Source: an uncultured Oscillospiraceae bacterium (GTDB lineage: Bacteria; Bacillota; Clostridia; Oscillospirales; Oscillospiraceae). From it: a stretch of DNA of 64,000 nucleotides. Under the pieces are notes generated by a model. The model ran no database searches. It worked only from the letters and a program-made list of their open reading frames with translations, and was not told the origin of the DNA. The position numbers and the translations under genes were made by a program. The first letter of the stretch is position 1, and each line of letters starts with the position of its first letter. Shown here piece after piece: positions 31,433 through 40,176 of the stretch. The stretch spans positions 26,663 through 90,662 of the forward strand of contig CAJUCA010000007.1 in assembly GCA_910585265.1 (NCBI GenBank), written 5' to 3'.

Positions 31433-32659
31433 ATGGACCGCGTGATCTACCACTGCGACTGCAACAGCTTTTACTGCTCCGTGGAGCTGCTGTCCCGCCC
31501 GGAGCTGCGCGCCGTCCCCACGGCGGTGTGCGGCGACCCGGACAGCCGCCACGGGATCATCCTGGCCAAAAACGAGCCTGCCAAGCAGTGCGGCGTCCGC
31601 ACCGCCGAGACCATCTGGCAGGCCCGCCGGAAGTGCCCCGGGCTTACGCTGCTCCCCGCCCACCACGGGCTGTACCGGGACTACTCCAGGCGGGTCAACG
31701 CCATCTACGACCGCTTCACCGACCTCATCGAGCCCTTCGGCATCGACGAGAGCTGGCTGGACGTCACCGGCTCCCTCCACCTGTTCGGCGGGGACGCCAG
31801 GGCCCTGGCCGACCGCATCCGGAACACCGTCCGTGAGGAACTGGGGCTGACCATCTCCGTGGGGGTGTCCTTCAACAAGGTGTTCGCCAAGCTGGGCAGC
31901 GACTACCAAAAGCCGGACGCCACCACCGTCATCACCCCGGAGAACTACCGGCAGGTGGTGTGGCCCCTGCCGGTGACCGACCTGCTGTTCGTGGGCCGGG
32001 CGGCGGCCAGGGTGCTGGCCCAGTACGGCGTGTCCACCATCGGGGATCTGGCCCGGTTCGACCGCTTCGCCCTGGGGGAGCTGCTGGGCAAGCAGGGGGG
32101 GCAGCTCTGGAACTACGCCAACGGCCTGGACGGCAGCCCCGTGGCCCCGGCGGGGACGTATACGCCCCCCAAGTCGGTGGGCAACGGGGAGACCTTCCCC
32201 CGTAACCTCACCCGCCGGGAGGAGGTGGCCCGGGGGGTGGCCCTGCTGGCCGATCAGGTGGCGGTGCGCCTGCGGGGGCACGGCCTGATGGCCTCCACCC
32301 TCCAGGTGACCATACGGGACCCGGCCTTTAAGGACATCTGCCGCCAGCGGCCCCTGCCCGCCCCCGCCAACACCGCCCGGGAGCTGGCCCGCGCCGCCAT
32401 GGACATACTGGCCCAGAGCTGGAAGCCCAACGCCCCCATCCGTGCCCTCACCCTCACCGCCCACAGCCTGATCCCCGAGGGGGAGGCCGTCCAGCAGCTT
32501 GACCTGTTCCAGTCCGCCGCCCCCCAGAAGCGGGACAAGGTGGAGGCCCTGGAGCGCACCATGGACGCCATCCGCTCCAAGTACGGCCGGGGGGCGGTGA
32601 CGGTGGCGGCCCTGGCCCCGCCGCGGTCGCCGGAGGGGGACGACGGGGTGCCCTTTTAG
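31433..32659 (+). CDS. dinB: DNA polymerase IV (Y-family)
   Basis: This error-prone translesion polymerase has 408 residues. The N-terminus (VIYHCDCNSFYCSVELL) carries the first catalytic Asp and the steric-gate region, GIDESWLDVTGS holds the second acidic pair, and SVGVSFNKVFAKLGSDYQKP is a Y-family signature. The little-finger domain is complete to the end (LDLFQ beta-clamp-binding motif near residue 360). The start follows GGGGGGACGG. A LexA-like box lies on its promoter. Confidence 0.95.
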   Translation: MDRVIYHCDCNSFYCSVELLSRPELRAVPTAVCGDPDSRHGIILAKNEPAKQCGVRTAETIWQARRKCPGLTLLPAHHGLYRDYSRRVNAIYDRFTDLIEPFGIDESWLDVTGSLHLFGGDARALADRIRNTVREELGLTISVGVSFNKVFAKLGSDYQKPDATTVITPENYRQVVWPLPVTDLLFVGRAAARVLAQYGVSTIGDLARFDRFALGELLGKQGGQLWNYANGLDGSPVAPAGTYTPPKSVGNGETFPRNLTRREEVARGVALLADQVAVRLRGHGLMASTLQVTIRDPAFKDICRQRPLPAPANTARELARAAMDILAQSWKPNAPIRALTLTAHSLIPEGEAVQQLDLFQSAAPQKRDKVEALERTMDAIRSKYGRGAVTVAALAPPRSPEGDDGVPF

Positions 32660-32678
32660 CGGCGTTGAGCACAGGCCC

Positions 32679-33377
32679 TCAGCGGATCGCCAGCCCCTCC
32701 CGCTTCACCAGCCCCTGCTCCCACAGCAGGGCCAGCACCTGATCGGCGCAGTCCTCCGGCAGCTCCAGCCCCGCCGCCCCCACCGTCAGCCCCCCCAGAT
32801 CCACCGCCCCATGCAGCTCCAGGCAGCGGCCCCACCGCCCGCCGCCGGGGCCGAAGGCCGCCGTCACGTCCGCCCCCGCCGCCGGAGGTGTCACCGGCAG
32901 GCCGAACCGGGCCTGGAGGGAGCGGGCATAGTCCTCCCCGCCGGGGGCGTCGATGACAAGGCCCCGCACCAGCGGGCACAGCCGCTCCGCCGCCGCCGTC
33001 AGCTCCCCGCACAGGCGGGGGGCTGACAGGGCCACCCGCCCCCGGCCGGGGGGCACTCCCTCCCGCTCCAGCGCGCCCAGGGCCAGCTCCGCCGCCAGCC
33101 CCCGCCACAGGGGCAGGGGGTCCACAGGCCGCAGCAGCCGCAGCCTGTCCCCGTAGGGAAAGCCTTCCCGGAGCACCACCCGGCCCACCCCCAGCTTCGC
33201 CAGCCCCCGCTCCGCCCGGAGCAGGCGGCGCGCCAGCCGCCGGGGGGACAGCCCCTCCGGGACGTATACCGTCCACCGCGCCGCCGCCAGCGGGCCAAGC
33301 CACGACGGCTCCGCCTTTCCCCGGCCCCGGCCCTGCACACAGATCAGCTCCCCCACCATGTCCATCACCTCGGCCAC
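32679..33377 (-). CDS. Hypothetical protein, very GC-rich
   Basis: The 232-residue protein is not recognised. I prefer this frame over an equally long one because its composition looks natural: VYVPEGLSPRRLARRLLRAE, GRVVLREGFPYGDRLRLL and GLVIDAPGGEDYARSLQARF have alternating hydrophobic strands and Arg-rich helices, and GADVTAAFGPGG looks like a small loop-rich motif. The start is uncertain (in-frame Met codons at 33377, 33365 and 33359). No signal peptide or membrane helix. It lies convergent to dinB. Confidence 0.65.
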   Translation of the reverse strand: MAEVMDMVGELICVQGRGRGKAEPSWLGPLAAARWTVYVPEGLSPRRLARRLLRAERGLAKLGVGRVVLREGFPYGDRLRLLRPVDPLPLWRGLAAELALGALEREGVPPGRGRVALSAPRLCGELTAAAERLCPLVRGLVIDAPGGEDYARSLQARFGLPVTPPAAGADVTAAFGPGGGRWGRCLELHGAVDLGGLTVGAAGLELPEDCADQVLALLWEQGLVKREGLAIR

Positions 33378-33493
33378 ACATATGCGCCCGGGGCCGGAAT
33401 CATGCCCGCCCGGACCCTTGACAGTCCCGGCCCCTTGTCAAAAATCTTCACGCCGCCTGGGAAAGCGGCAGGCGGGCTTGTATAATTCCCCGG

Positions 33494-33522
33494 TTGTTTT
33501 TCTCCGGGACGTTTGATATAAT
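33494..33522 (+). promoter_or_regulatory. Promoter of degV
   Basis: TTGTTT (33494-33499) and TATAAT (33517-33522), spacer 17 bp. A further TATAAT at 33481-33486 lacks a good -35 box. Confidence 0.75.
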
Positions 33523-33574
33523 GTGCCCGATCGCCTTGACGGCGCACCTGAACAATGAAACGGAGGCCGCTCCC

Positions 33575-34411
33575 ATGTCCATCAAAATTACCGCCACCAG
33601 CACCTGCGACCTGCCCGCCGAGCTGGTAGAGCGTCACCAGATCACCCTCGTCCCCCTGTATGTCTCCTACGGCGGGGGCACCTACCGGGACGGGGTAGAC
33701 ACCGGGCCGGAGGACATCTTCCGCCACGTGGAGGAGGGCGGCCCCCTGCCCTCCACCTCCGCGGTGAATATCGCGGACTACCAGGCCCTGTTCGCCGAGC
33801 TGTCCCCGGAATACGACCACGTCCTCCATATCACCATCGGCAGCGACTTCTCCTGCTGCTACCAGAACGCCCTGGTGGCGGCGGCGGACTACCCCAACGT
33901 CCACGTGGTGGACTCCCAGAACCTCACCGTGGGCCAGGGCCTGCTGGTGCTGGAGGCCGCCCTGGCGGCGGAGCGGGGCGCGTCCCTGGACGAGATCCTG
34001 GCCCTGCTGGAGGCCCTGATTGGAAAGGTGGACACCACCTTCGTGGTGGATAAGCTGGACTATCTGGCCAAGGGGGGCCGCTGCTCCTCGGTGGTGGCCC
34101 TGGGGGCCAACCTGCTGAAGCTGAAGCCCTGCATCGTGCTGGCGGACGGCAAAATGACCGTGGGCAAGAAGTACCGGGGGGTCTTCGACAAGGTGCTGGC
34201 CGACTACGTGCTGGACCAGCTCACCGGGAAGGACGTGAACCAGGACCGGATCTTCGTGGTGCACACCCGCTGCGACCCCGCCATTCCCGAGTCCGTGTGC
34301 GCCATGGTGCGCCAGTTCGGGTTCCACAACGTGATCACCGCCGTGGCCGGCTCCACCATCTCCTGCCACTGCGGGCCCAACACCCTGGGCATTGTCTTTT
34401 TCCGGAAGTGA
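33575..34411 (+). CDS. DegV-family fatty-acid-binding protein
   Basis: DegV proteins (FakB type) bind a fatty acid and present it to the kinase FakA for phosphorylation and use in phospholipids. The 278-residue protein has the expected opening (IKITATSTCDLPAELVERHQ), the STSAVN motif in the fatty-acid site, a conserved KLDYLAKGGRCS segment and the GxxxH-like end. CGGAGG supports the ATG at 33575. FakA is not in the window. Confidence 0.92.
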   Translation: MSIKITATSTCDLPAELVERHQITLVPLYVSYGGGTYRDGVDTGPEDIFRHVEEGGPLPSTSAVNIADYQALFAELSPEYDHVLHITIGSDFSCCYQNALVAAADYPNVHVVDSQNLTVGQGLLVLEAALAAERGASLDEILALLEALIGKVDTTFVVDKLDYLAKGGRCSSVVALGANLLKLKPCIVLADGKMTVGKKYRGVFDKVLADYVLDQLTGKDVNQDRIFVVHTRCDPAIPESVCAMVRQFGFHNVITAVAGSTISCHCGPNTLGIVFFRK

Positions 34412-34432
34412 GCACCCCCTCCCACAAAACCA

Positions 34433-34472
34433 AAGCGGAGGCCCCCGTCTGCGGCGGGGGCCTCCGCTTCTC
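34433..34472. terminator. Terminator between convergent degV and ctpA
   Basis: AAGCGGAGGCCCCCG pairs with CGGGGGCCTCCGCTT; it lies midway between the two stops and can serve both strands. Confidence 0.88.
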
Positions 34473-34473
34473 T

Positions 34474-35664
34474 TTATCCGCCGTCCGCAACCAGCAGCTC
34501 CAGGGCCGCCTTGAGCTGCACGTCGTCCTCCCCGCCCAGGGCCGCGCCCTCGGGCAGGGACAGCTCCACGTCCGGCACGATCCCCTCCCCGATGAGGGAG
34601 TGGCCGCTGCCCGTGCAGTAGGCCGCCGTGGACAGCCCCGCCCCGCCGCCGTTGGCCAGGGGGAAGGTGAGCTGGGAGTAGCCCTTGCCGGAGGTGCGCT
34701 CCCCCACGATGGGGGCGTCCACGCTCTCCCGGAGCTGGGCCGCCAGCAGCTCCGCCGCCGAATAGCTGTGCTGGTTCACCAGTACCGCCATGGGCAGATC
34801 CACGCAGTTTTCGTCCGACACATACACCGACTTGAACCACCACCGGGGCTTGTGGGTGAACACCGGGCCCTCGGGCAGCAGGTAGTCCAGAATCTGTTCC
34901 AGCTCCGACACATAGCCCCCCGGGTCGCCCCGCAGGTCGATCAGCAGGCTCTCCGCCCCCTGCTCCAGCAGGGCGTCCACCTCCGCCTGGAAGCTGTCCG
35001 CCGAGCCGGAGTAGAAATTGCTGAGCTGGACATAGCCCACCTTGTCGTCCAGCAGCCGCCCCTGGGCAGAGGCATTGTGGAGGGTGGCCCGGGTGCAGGT
35101 CACGTCCCGGCTGGCCCCGTCCTCCCCTAAGAGGCTGAGGGCCACCTTGGTGCCCTCCTCCCCCCGGATGCGGTCGGAGGCCGTCTCCCGGCCCTCCCCG
35201 GCGATGGACACGCCGTCCACGGCGGTGATCACGTCCCCCGCCAGCACCCCCGCCTTGTCCGCGGGGCCGTCCCGGGTGACGGACTGCACCAGCAGGCCCT
35301 CCTCCCGGGACACGCTGTCCACGGTGACGCCGATGCCCACGTAGCTGTTGGCCCGGCGTTCAATCGTTTCCTGGTGCCGCTGGGCGGGCAGGTAGTAGGA
35401 CCAGCGGTCCCCCAGGCCGTCCACAAAGGCGGACAGGGCCTTGTCGGTGGCCTCCTCCAGATCCGCGTCCGGCTCCACAAAGGCGAACCGGGCCAGCAGG
35501 TAGGTCTGCACCATGGCGATGCCGCTGGGCCCCAGGGCAAGGCACCACAGCCCCGTGGACAACAGCAGGGTCAGGAGCACCGCGATGGCGATCTTGGCGG
35601 GGCCGGTGGGCTTCCACCACTTGCGCTTGGGCTTCTCCGCCGCCTGTGTCCACTGTTCCCTCAT
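34474..35664 (-). CDS. S41 C-terminal processing peptidase with PDZ domain
   Basis: CtpA-type periplasmic/extracellular serine protease of 396 residues. It has an N-terminal membrane anchor (about 22-44), a PDZ domain (about 105-185, GIGVTVDSVSREEGLLVQSV) and the S41 core with the catalytic Ser302 (NQHSYSAAELL) and Lys327 (GERTSGKGYSQ). Such enzymes process envelope proteins and, in several bacteria, control peptidoglycan hydrolases. It lies just downstream of the EnvC-like hydrolase and ftsEX on the same strand, which suits that role. Confidence 0.94.
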   Translation of the reverse strand: MREQWTQAAEKPKRKWWKPTGPAKIAIAVLLTLLLSTGLWCLALGPSGIAMVQTYLLARFAFVEPDADLEEATDKALSAFVDGLGDRWSYYLPAQRHQETIERRANSYVGIGVTVDSVSREEGLLVQSVTRDGPADKAGVLAGDVITAVDGVSIAGEGRETASDRIRGEEGTKVALSLLGEDGASRDVTCTRATLHNASAQGRLLDDKVGYVQLSNFYSGSADSFQAEVDALLEQGAESLLIDLRGDPGGYVSELEQILDYLLPEGPVFTHKPRWWFKSVYVSDENCVDLPMAVLVNQHSYSAAELLAAQLRESVDAPIVGERTSGKGYSQLTFPLANGGGAGLSTAAYCTGSGHSLIGEGIVPDVELSLPEGAALGGEDDVQLKAALELLVADGG

Positions 35665-35745
35665 GGTACGGCCTCCTTTTACAATACGGGTTGAAATTTT
35701 ATACTCATCTATTGCGCAATGGAATCAATCGCCTGGGAAATAGAC

Positions 35746-35774
35746 CGGGGGCGCGGGTTTTCCCCGCGCCCCTG
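35746..35774 (-). terminator. Hairpin after the EnvC-like gene
   Basis: GGGGGCGCGGG pairs with CCCGCGCCCC around GTTTTC, just downstream of the EnvC-like gene on the minus strand. No long T-run follows, so its strength is unclear. Confidence 0.55.
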
Positions 35775-35793
35775 GGCCTGTTATGGAAGGTTC

Positions 35794-37065
35794 TCAGCCG
35801 CCGTTGATGGTTCCTCCGGCGGGGGAGGTGAATCTCATGCCGGGATAGAGCTTCAGCACGTCTCCCCGCACCCCGTTCACCCGCAGCTCATAGTGCAGAT
35901 GGTTGCCGGTGGAGCGGCCCGTGGTGCCCACGTAGCCGATGACCTGGCCCTTGCTCACCGTCTGCCCCTCAGTCACCGGGGGCACCTGGCACTGGTGGGC
36001 GTACAGGGTGGCGTAGCCGTTACCATGGCTGATGATGCAGTAGTAGCCGTAGGACGAGGCGTTCTCGTTCCGGTTCACCGTGGTGACAATGCCGTCCTGG
36101 GCAGCGTAGATGGGGGTTCCGCCGGGGGCGGGTATGTCGGTTCCGGTGTGGTTGTCCCGGCGGCCGTTGATGGGGTCGATCCGGCTTCCGAACAGGGACG
36201 AGATCTTATACCGCCCCGGCAGCGGCCAGTACCAGTTGCCGCTGGTCATGTTCACGTTGTTGTTGTTCTGCTGCTGCTGGCGTTCCAGCTCCGCCAGCTG
36301 CTGGGCGTACTTGCGCTCGGCGTCCTTGAGCTGCTTGTTGATGAGGGCCTCGCTCTCCGCCAGCTTCTTGGCCTCCTCCGCCGCCTCGCTCTCCGACGCG
36401 GCGATCTGCTTCAGCAGCTTATCCTGGGCCGCCCGCTTCTCCTCCAGCTCCGCTTTCTGCTCCTCCAGCTCCACCTTGACGGCGGCCTCCTCGTCCCGGG
36501 TGGCCTGCACCGCGTCCCGGGCCACGGCGATCTGCTGCTGGGTGTTCTCCAGCCGGTCGATGATCCGGTTGGAGTACTCCATGATGTCGGTGATCAGGGT
36601 GGCGTACTCCAGCAGCTGGGAGAAGGAGGACGCCTGGAACAGGATGGACAGGTAGGACACGCTGCCCGTCTCCTCCATCCAGCGCACCTGGCGGTAGAAC
36701 TCCTCCAGCTGCTCCTGCTCCTGGAGCTCCAGCTCGGCGATGTCCGCCTCCTTGGCGGAAATATCCGCGTCATACTGGTCCAGCAGCTGCTGGCTGGCGT
36801 TGATCTGGGACTCGGTGAGCACCACCTGCCCCTGGATCAGCTCCATCTGCTCCTTGGCCTTGGACAGATCGTCCCGGATAGCGGCCAGACGGGCATCCGC
36901 CTCCTTCTTCTGCTCCTTGATGTCGGTGAGCTCGTCCTTGATGTTCTGGATGTCGCCCTGGGTGACGGCCGCGCTGCCCAGCAGGCTCAGCGCGGGCACC
37001 AGCACCGTCAGCAGCAGGGCCGCCGCCAGCACAATGACTATGATTCGCTGTGTTTTTTTATTCAT
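35794..37065 (-). CDS. EnvC-like murein hydrolase activator (M23 domain)
   Basis: The start at 37065 (GGAGGCGCGAT before ATG) gives 423 residues: a signal/anchor helix (about 7-29, IVIVLAAALLLTVLVPALSL), a long coiled coil (about 35-270, with QELLDQYDADISAKEADIAE-like heptads) and a C-terminal LytM/M23 domain with the zinc motifs NHTGTD and HLHYEL. This layout is that of EnvC/PcsB partners of FtsEX, which open peptidoglycan during division. ftsX and ftsE lie directly upstream on the same strand, so they probably form one transcript and one complex. Confidence 0.93.
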   Translation of the reverse strand: MNKKTQRIIVIVLAAALLLTVLVPALSLLGSAAVTQGDIQNIKDELTDIKEQKKEADARLAAIRDDLSKAKEQMELIQGQVVLTESQINASQQLLDQYDADISAKEADIAELELQEQEQLEEFYRQVRWMEETGSVSYLSILFQASSFSQLLEYATLITDIMEYSNRIIDRLENTQQQIAVARDAVQATRDEEAAVKVELEEQKAELEEKRAAQDKLLKQIAASESEAAEEAKKLAESEALINKQLKDAERKYAQQLAELERQQQQNNNNVNMTSGNWYWPLPGRYKISSLFGSRIDPINGRRDNHTGTDIPAPGGTPIYAAQDGIVTTVNRNENASSYGYYCIISHGNGYATLYAHQCQVPPVTEGQTVSKGQVIGYVGTTGRSTGNHLHYELRVNGVRGDVLKLYPGMRFTSPAGGTINGG

Positions 37066-37130
37066 ATCGCGCCTCCTGTGCCAGATCTCAACCTCCATCC
37101 TCCCCCGCCTTCGACGGGAAGGATGCCATT

Positions 37131-38024
37131 TTATACCTGTAGGAACCTGCGGATGGCGAAGCCGGAGCCCACCGCGCCGATGGCGGCCCCCGCCGCCAGG
37201 AACACGCACAGCACCCAGTTCCAGATCTCCTTAAACTCCAGCAGCTCGAACAGGGTCAGCGCGCCGCTGCCGATGATGGCACGGCACACCGCGCCGTACA
37301 CCGCCCACTGGAGGAAGAAGGCCACCAGCGCGCCCATCAGCCCCAGGATCAGCCCCTCCACGATGAAGGGCCCCCGGACGAAGCCGTCGGTGGCGCCGCA
37401 CATCTTCATGATGGCGATCTCCTCCCGGCGGGTAAAGGTGGCAAGGCGGATGGTGTTGGCGATGATGAACAGGGACACCGCCGCCAGGATGGCCACCAGC
37501 ACCCAGGCCAGGGCGGTCACCGCGTTGCGCACCGCCACGAAGCCCTCCGCCAGCTCGCCCTCCGCCCGGTGGCCGTCCACCCCGGGCAGGGCCTCCACCG
37601 CCTCCACCGTCTCAATGAACCGCTCCAGGTCCACCACGTGGATGGACAGGCGGTCCCGGAACACCTCATCGGGGATGTTGGCGTACAGCCCGTCCCCCTC
37701 ATGCCCCTCCAGGTAGGCGGCCTTGGCCTCCTCCTTGGTGACAAACTTCACCGAGGCCCCGTCCACGTTGTCCACCGCCTTCACCCGGGCGATGAGGTCC
37801 TGGATCTGGGCATCGGTGTACGCCTCGTCGATGTAGGCCAGAAATTCGTTGTCATCCTCCAGCTTTTTCAGGTTCTCGTCCACGTTCATGGCCAGCAGCG
37901 AAAAGGACCCCATGATCAGCAGGCAGGCCACGATCATGCACACCGCCGCAAAGGACATCAGCCCGTGGGAGAACACGCTCAGGAATCCTTCCTTGAAAAA
38001 GTACCCTATGTTGATTCGTTTCAT
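37131..38024 (-). CDS. ftsX: Cell-division protein FtsX
   Basis: FtsX is the membrane part of the FtsEX complex, which is ABC-like but signals to a peptidoglycan hydrolase instead of transporting. The 297-residue protein has the expected N-terminal helix (about 20-45), a large extracellular loop (about 46-165) and three C-terminal helices (about 168-190, 220-245 and 265-290). The ATG overlaps the ftsE stop as ATGA. The downstream EnvC-like protein is the likely partner of the extracellular loop. Confidence 0.95.
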   Translation of the reverse strand: MKRINIGYFFKEGFLSVFSHGLMSFAAVCMIVACLLIMGSFSLLAMNVDENLKKLEDDNEFLAYIDEAYTDAQIQDLIARVKAVDNVDGASVKFVTKEEAKAAYLEGHEGDGLYANIPDEVFRDRLSIHVVDLERFIETVEAVEALPGVDGHRAEGELAEGFVAVRNAVTALAWVLVAILAAVSLFIIANTIRLATFTRREEIAIMKMCGATDGFVRGPFIVEGLILGLMGALVAFFLQWAVYGAVCRAIIGSGALTLFELLEFKEIWNWVLCVFLAAGAAIGAVGSGFAIRRFLQV

Positions 38025-38701
38025 ACCCTGTAGTAGCCTCCCTGACCGTCCCGCACCAGCTCCCCGTCCTTGATGGCCACCACCCGCTTGGAGAAGCGGT
38101 TGACCAGATCCTTCTCGTGAGTCACCACCAGCACGGTGGTGCCCATGGCGTTGATCCGCTCCAGCAGCGTCATGATCTCCAGGGAACGCTTGGGGTCCAG
38201 GTTCCCGGTGGGCTCGTCGGCGATGATCATCCGGGGGTTGTTCACCAGCGCGCGGGCGATGGCCACCCGCTGCTGCTCCCCGCCGCTCATCTCGTTGGGG
38301 TAGGCCTCCGCCTTGCCGTCCAGCCCCACCAGATCCAGCACGTAGGGGATGCGCTTGCGCATTTCCCGCCCGCTGGCCCCGATGGTGCGCATGGCAAATT
38401 CCAGGTTCCCCTGCACCGTCTTTTTCTCGATGAGGCGGAAATCCTGGAAGATCACCCCCAGGGTGCGGCGCATATAGGGCACCTGCCACCGGCGGATGTT
38501 GTTCAGATTGTACCCGTTGACGATCACCCGGCCCTTGGAGGCGGAGGACTCGGCGGTGAGCAGCTTGACGATGGTAGACTTGCCCGACCCGGAGGGGCCT
38601 ACCAGAAAGACAAACTCCCCGTCCTCAATGCGCAGATCGATCCCCTTCAGTGCCTTGGTGCCGTTGTCATATTCTTTATATACATCGATCAATCGTATCA
38701 C
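38021..38701 (-). CDS. ftsE: Cell-division ATPase FtsE
   Basis: FtsE is the ATPase of FtsEX. The 226-residue protein has Walker A GPSGSGKST (35-43), the ABC signature EMSGGEQQRVAIARA and Walker B MIIADEPTGNLDP. The start is a GTG behind GGGGGAG; its stop overlaps the ftsX start. A consensus promoter lies about 50 nt upstream and should drive ftsEX and the EnvC-like gene. Confidence 0.96.
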   Translation of the reverse strand: MIRLIDVYKEYDNGTKALKGIDLRIEDGEFVFLVGPSGSGKSTIVKLLTAESSASKGRVIVNGYNLNNIRRWQVPYMRRTLGVIFQDFRLIEKKTVQGNLEFAMRTIGASGREMRKRIPYVLDLVGLDGKAEAYPNEMSGGEQQRVAIARALVNNPRMIIADEPTGNLDPKRSLEIMTLLERINAMGTTVLVVTHEKDLVNRFSKRVVAIKDGELVRDGQGGYYRV

Positions 38702-38748
38702 AAACGGTCTCCCCCACCATAACTGTAACTGCTTTGTAATCTTTTGCT

Positions 38749-38777
38749 ATTATACCGACTATCTGGAACAATGTCAA
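38749..38777 (-). promoter_or_regulatory. Consensus promoter of ftsEX
   Basis: On the minus strand, TTGACA (38777-38772) and TATAAT (38754-38749) with a 17-bp spacer. Confidence 0.93.
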
Positions 38778-38847
38778 CCGGGCGGGGCCGATTCCCAGCA
38801 TTCGGCAGGAAAATTTACAAACTGTCCAAACCGCCCCGCCGCGAAAG

Positions 38848-38872
38848 AAAGCCGCCCGGTTCGGGCGGCTTT
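38848..38872 (-). terminator. Terminator of the PucR-type gene
   Basis: AAAGCCGCCCG pairs with CGGGCGGCTTT around GTT; on the minus strand it ends in TTTCTTTC, eight bases after the gene's stop. Confidence 0.88.
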
Positions 38873-38880
38873 CCAGTTTA

Positions 38881-39972
38881 TCAGGATTCGATGCCCCGGC
38901 TCACCAGGTACTTCTTCACCATCAACGCCACCTTGAAGGTGATGGCATCGTCGAACTCCCGCAGGTCCAGGCCGGTGAGCTTCTTGATCTTCTCCAGCCG
39001 GTACACCAGGGTGTTCCGGTGGACGAACAGCTTCCGGGCGGTCTCGGACACGTTCAGGTTGTTCTCGAAGAACTTGTTGATGGTGAACAGGGTCTCCTGG
39101 TCCAGCGCGTCGATGGGGTTCTTCTTGAATACCTCCCGGAGGAACATCTCGCACAGGGTGGTGGGGAGCTGGTAGATCAGCCGCCCGATGCCCAGGTTCT
39201 CATAGCTGATGATGGACCGCTCGGTGTCGAACACCTTGCCCACGTCGATGGCCACCTGGGCCTCCTTGTAGGTGCGGGCCAGGTCCCGGATGTGCCCCAC
39301 GATGGTGCCCACGCCCACCACGGTCTTGATGCCCAGCTCCCGGGTGAGGGCCTCCTGGACATTCTGGGCGATCTTCTGCACCTCCCGGATGTCGGCGTTC
39401 TCCCCCAGCTGCTTCACCAGGGCCACGTCCGTCTCGCTGATGGACAGCACAAAGTCCGCCTGCTTGTCGGGGTACAGGCCGGACACCACGTCCACCGCCG
39501 ACACGTCGGGCGCGCCCAGCTGCCGGATCAGGATCACCGCCCGGGGGGCCTCGGACAGGAAGTGCAGCTCCTTGGCCCGGACGTAGATGTCCCCCAGCAG
39601 GATGTTGTCGCACAGGATGTTCTTCACGAAGGTGGCCTTGTCGTTCTTCTCCTCGTAGTAGGTTTTGGCCCCGTTGAGGGCGATCACCGCCATGCAGCAC
39701 ACCAGGGAGGCCCGCTCGTCCTCCCCCCGGGCGAAGGCGGCGTAGTCGGTCTGGCCGTTCCAGCCGGGGAGGGATTTGAAGGTGAACCCGCCGCTCACCA
39801 CCAGGTTGTCCTGCTCCGCGGCCAGCAGGGCCGCCGCGCTGCCCCACTTCTCCCCGATGCAGCTCAGCTCATTGCAGGCGACCACCGTCCCCTGCTCGTC
39901 AATCACGCCCACGGCGCGGTCACAGCAGTCCTTCATCTGGAGGACGACGCTTTGGAAGATCCGGCTGAACAT
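38881..39972 (-). CDS. PucR/CdaR-type transcriptional regulator
   Basis: The start at 39972 (AAAGGGGAAACG upstream) gives 363 residues. The N-terminal two thirds are a sensor region of unknown ligand with a GAF/PAS-like start (GVIDEQGTVVACNELS); the C-terminus is the PucR helix-turn-helix (about 300-360, NLNVSETARKLFVHRNTLVY then RLEKIKKLTGLDLR). PucR/CdaR regulators activate catabolic genes in many Firmicutes. It is transcribed alone, so its targets cannot be told from context. Confidence 0.9.
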   Translation of the reverse strand: MFSRIFQSVVLQMKDCCDRAVGVIDEQGTVVACNELSCIGEKWGSAAALLAAEQDNLVVSGGFTFKSLPGWNGQTDYAAFARGEDERASLVCCMAVIALNGAKTYYEEKNDKATFVKNILCDNILLGDIYVRAKELHFLSEAPRAVILIRQLGAPDVSAVDVVSGLYPDKQADFVLSISETDVALVKQLGENADIREVQKIAQNVQEALTRELGIKTVVGVGTIVGHIRDLARTYKEAQVAIDVGKVFDTERSIISYENLGIGRLIYQLPTTLCEMFLREVFKKNPIDALDQETLFTINKFFENNLNVSETARKLFVHRNTLVYRLEKIKKLTGLDLREFDDAITFKVALMVKKYLVSRGIES

Positions 39973-40103
39973 GGCTCGTTTCCCCTTTCTCCGCGGCCGC
40001 GGACAGGGCGGCGTCGCACAGTCTCCGTCTCCCCCGGACGGGAATTGTGCGATGCGGCCCTGTATCTGCCGCAATCTCTGAATGTCACATCCCAACGCAG
40101 TCC

Positions 40104-40132
40104 ATTATATCGGGTTTCATTGCCGATTTCAA
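40104..40132 (-). promoter_or_regulatory. Promoter of the PucR-type gene
   Basis: On the minus strand, TTGAAA (40132-40127) and TATAAT (40109-40104) with a 17-bp spacer. Confidence 0.85.
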
Positions 40133-40176
40133 TAGTTTTTCAAAAAATATTTGTGAAATCTGCCAAAAATTTCGTC

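Noticed and set aside
32656..33381. Alternative long frame over the 32679-33377 gene
   Set aside because: Its product is almost only Gly, Ala, Pro and Arg, the usual shadow of a GC-rich gene in another frame.
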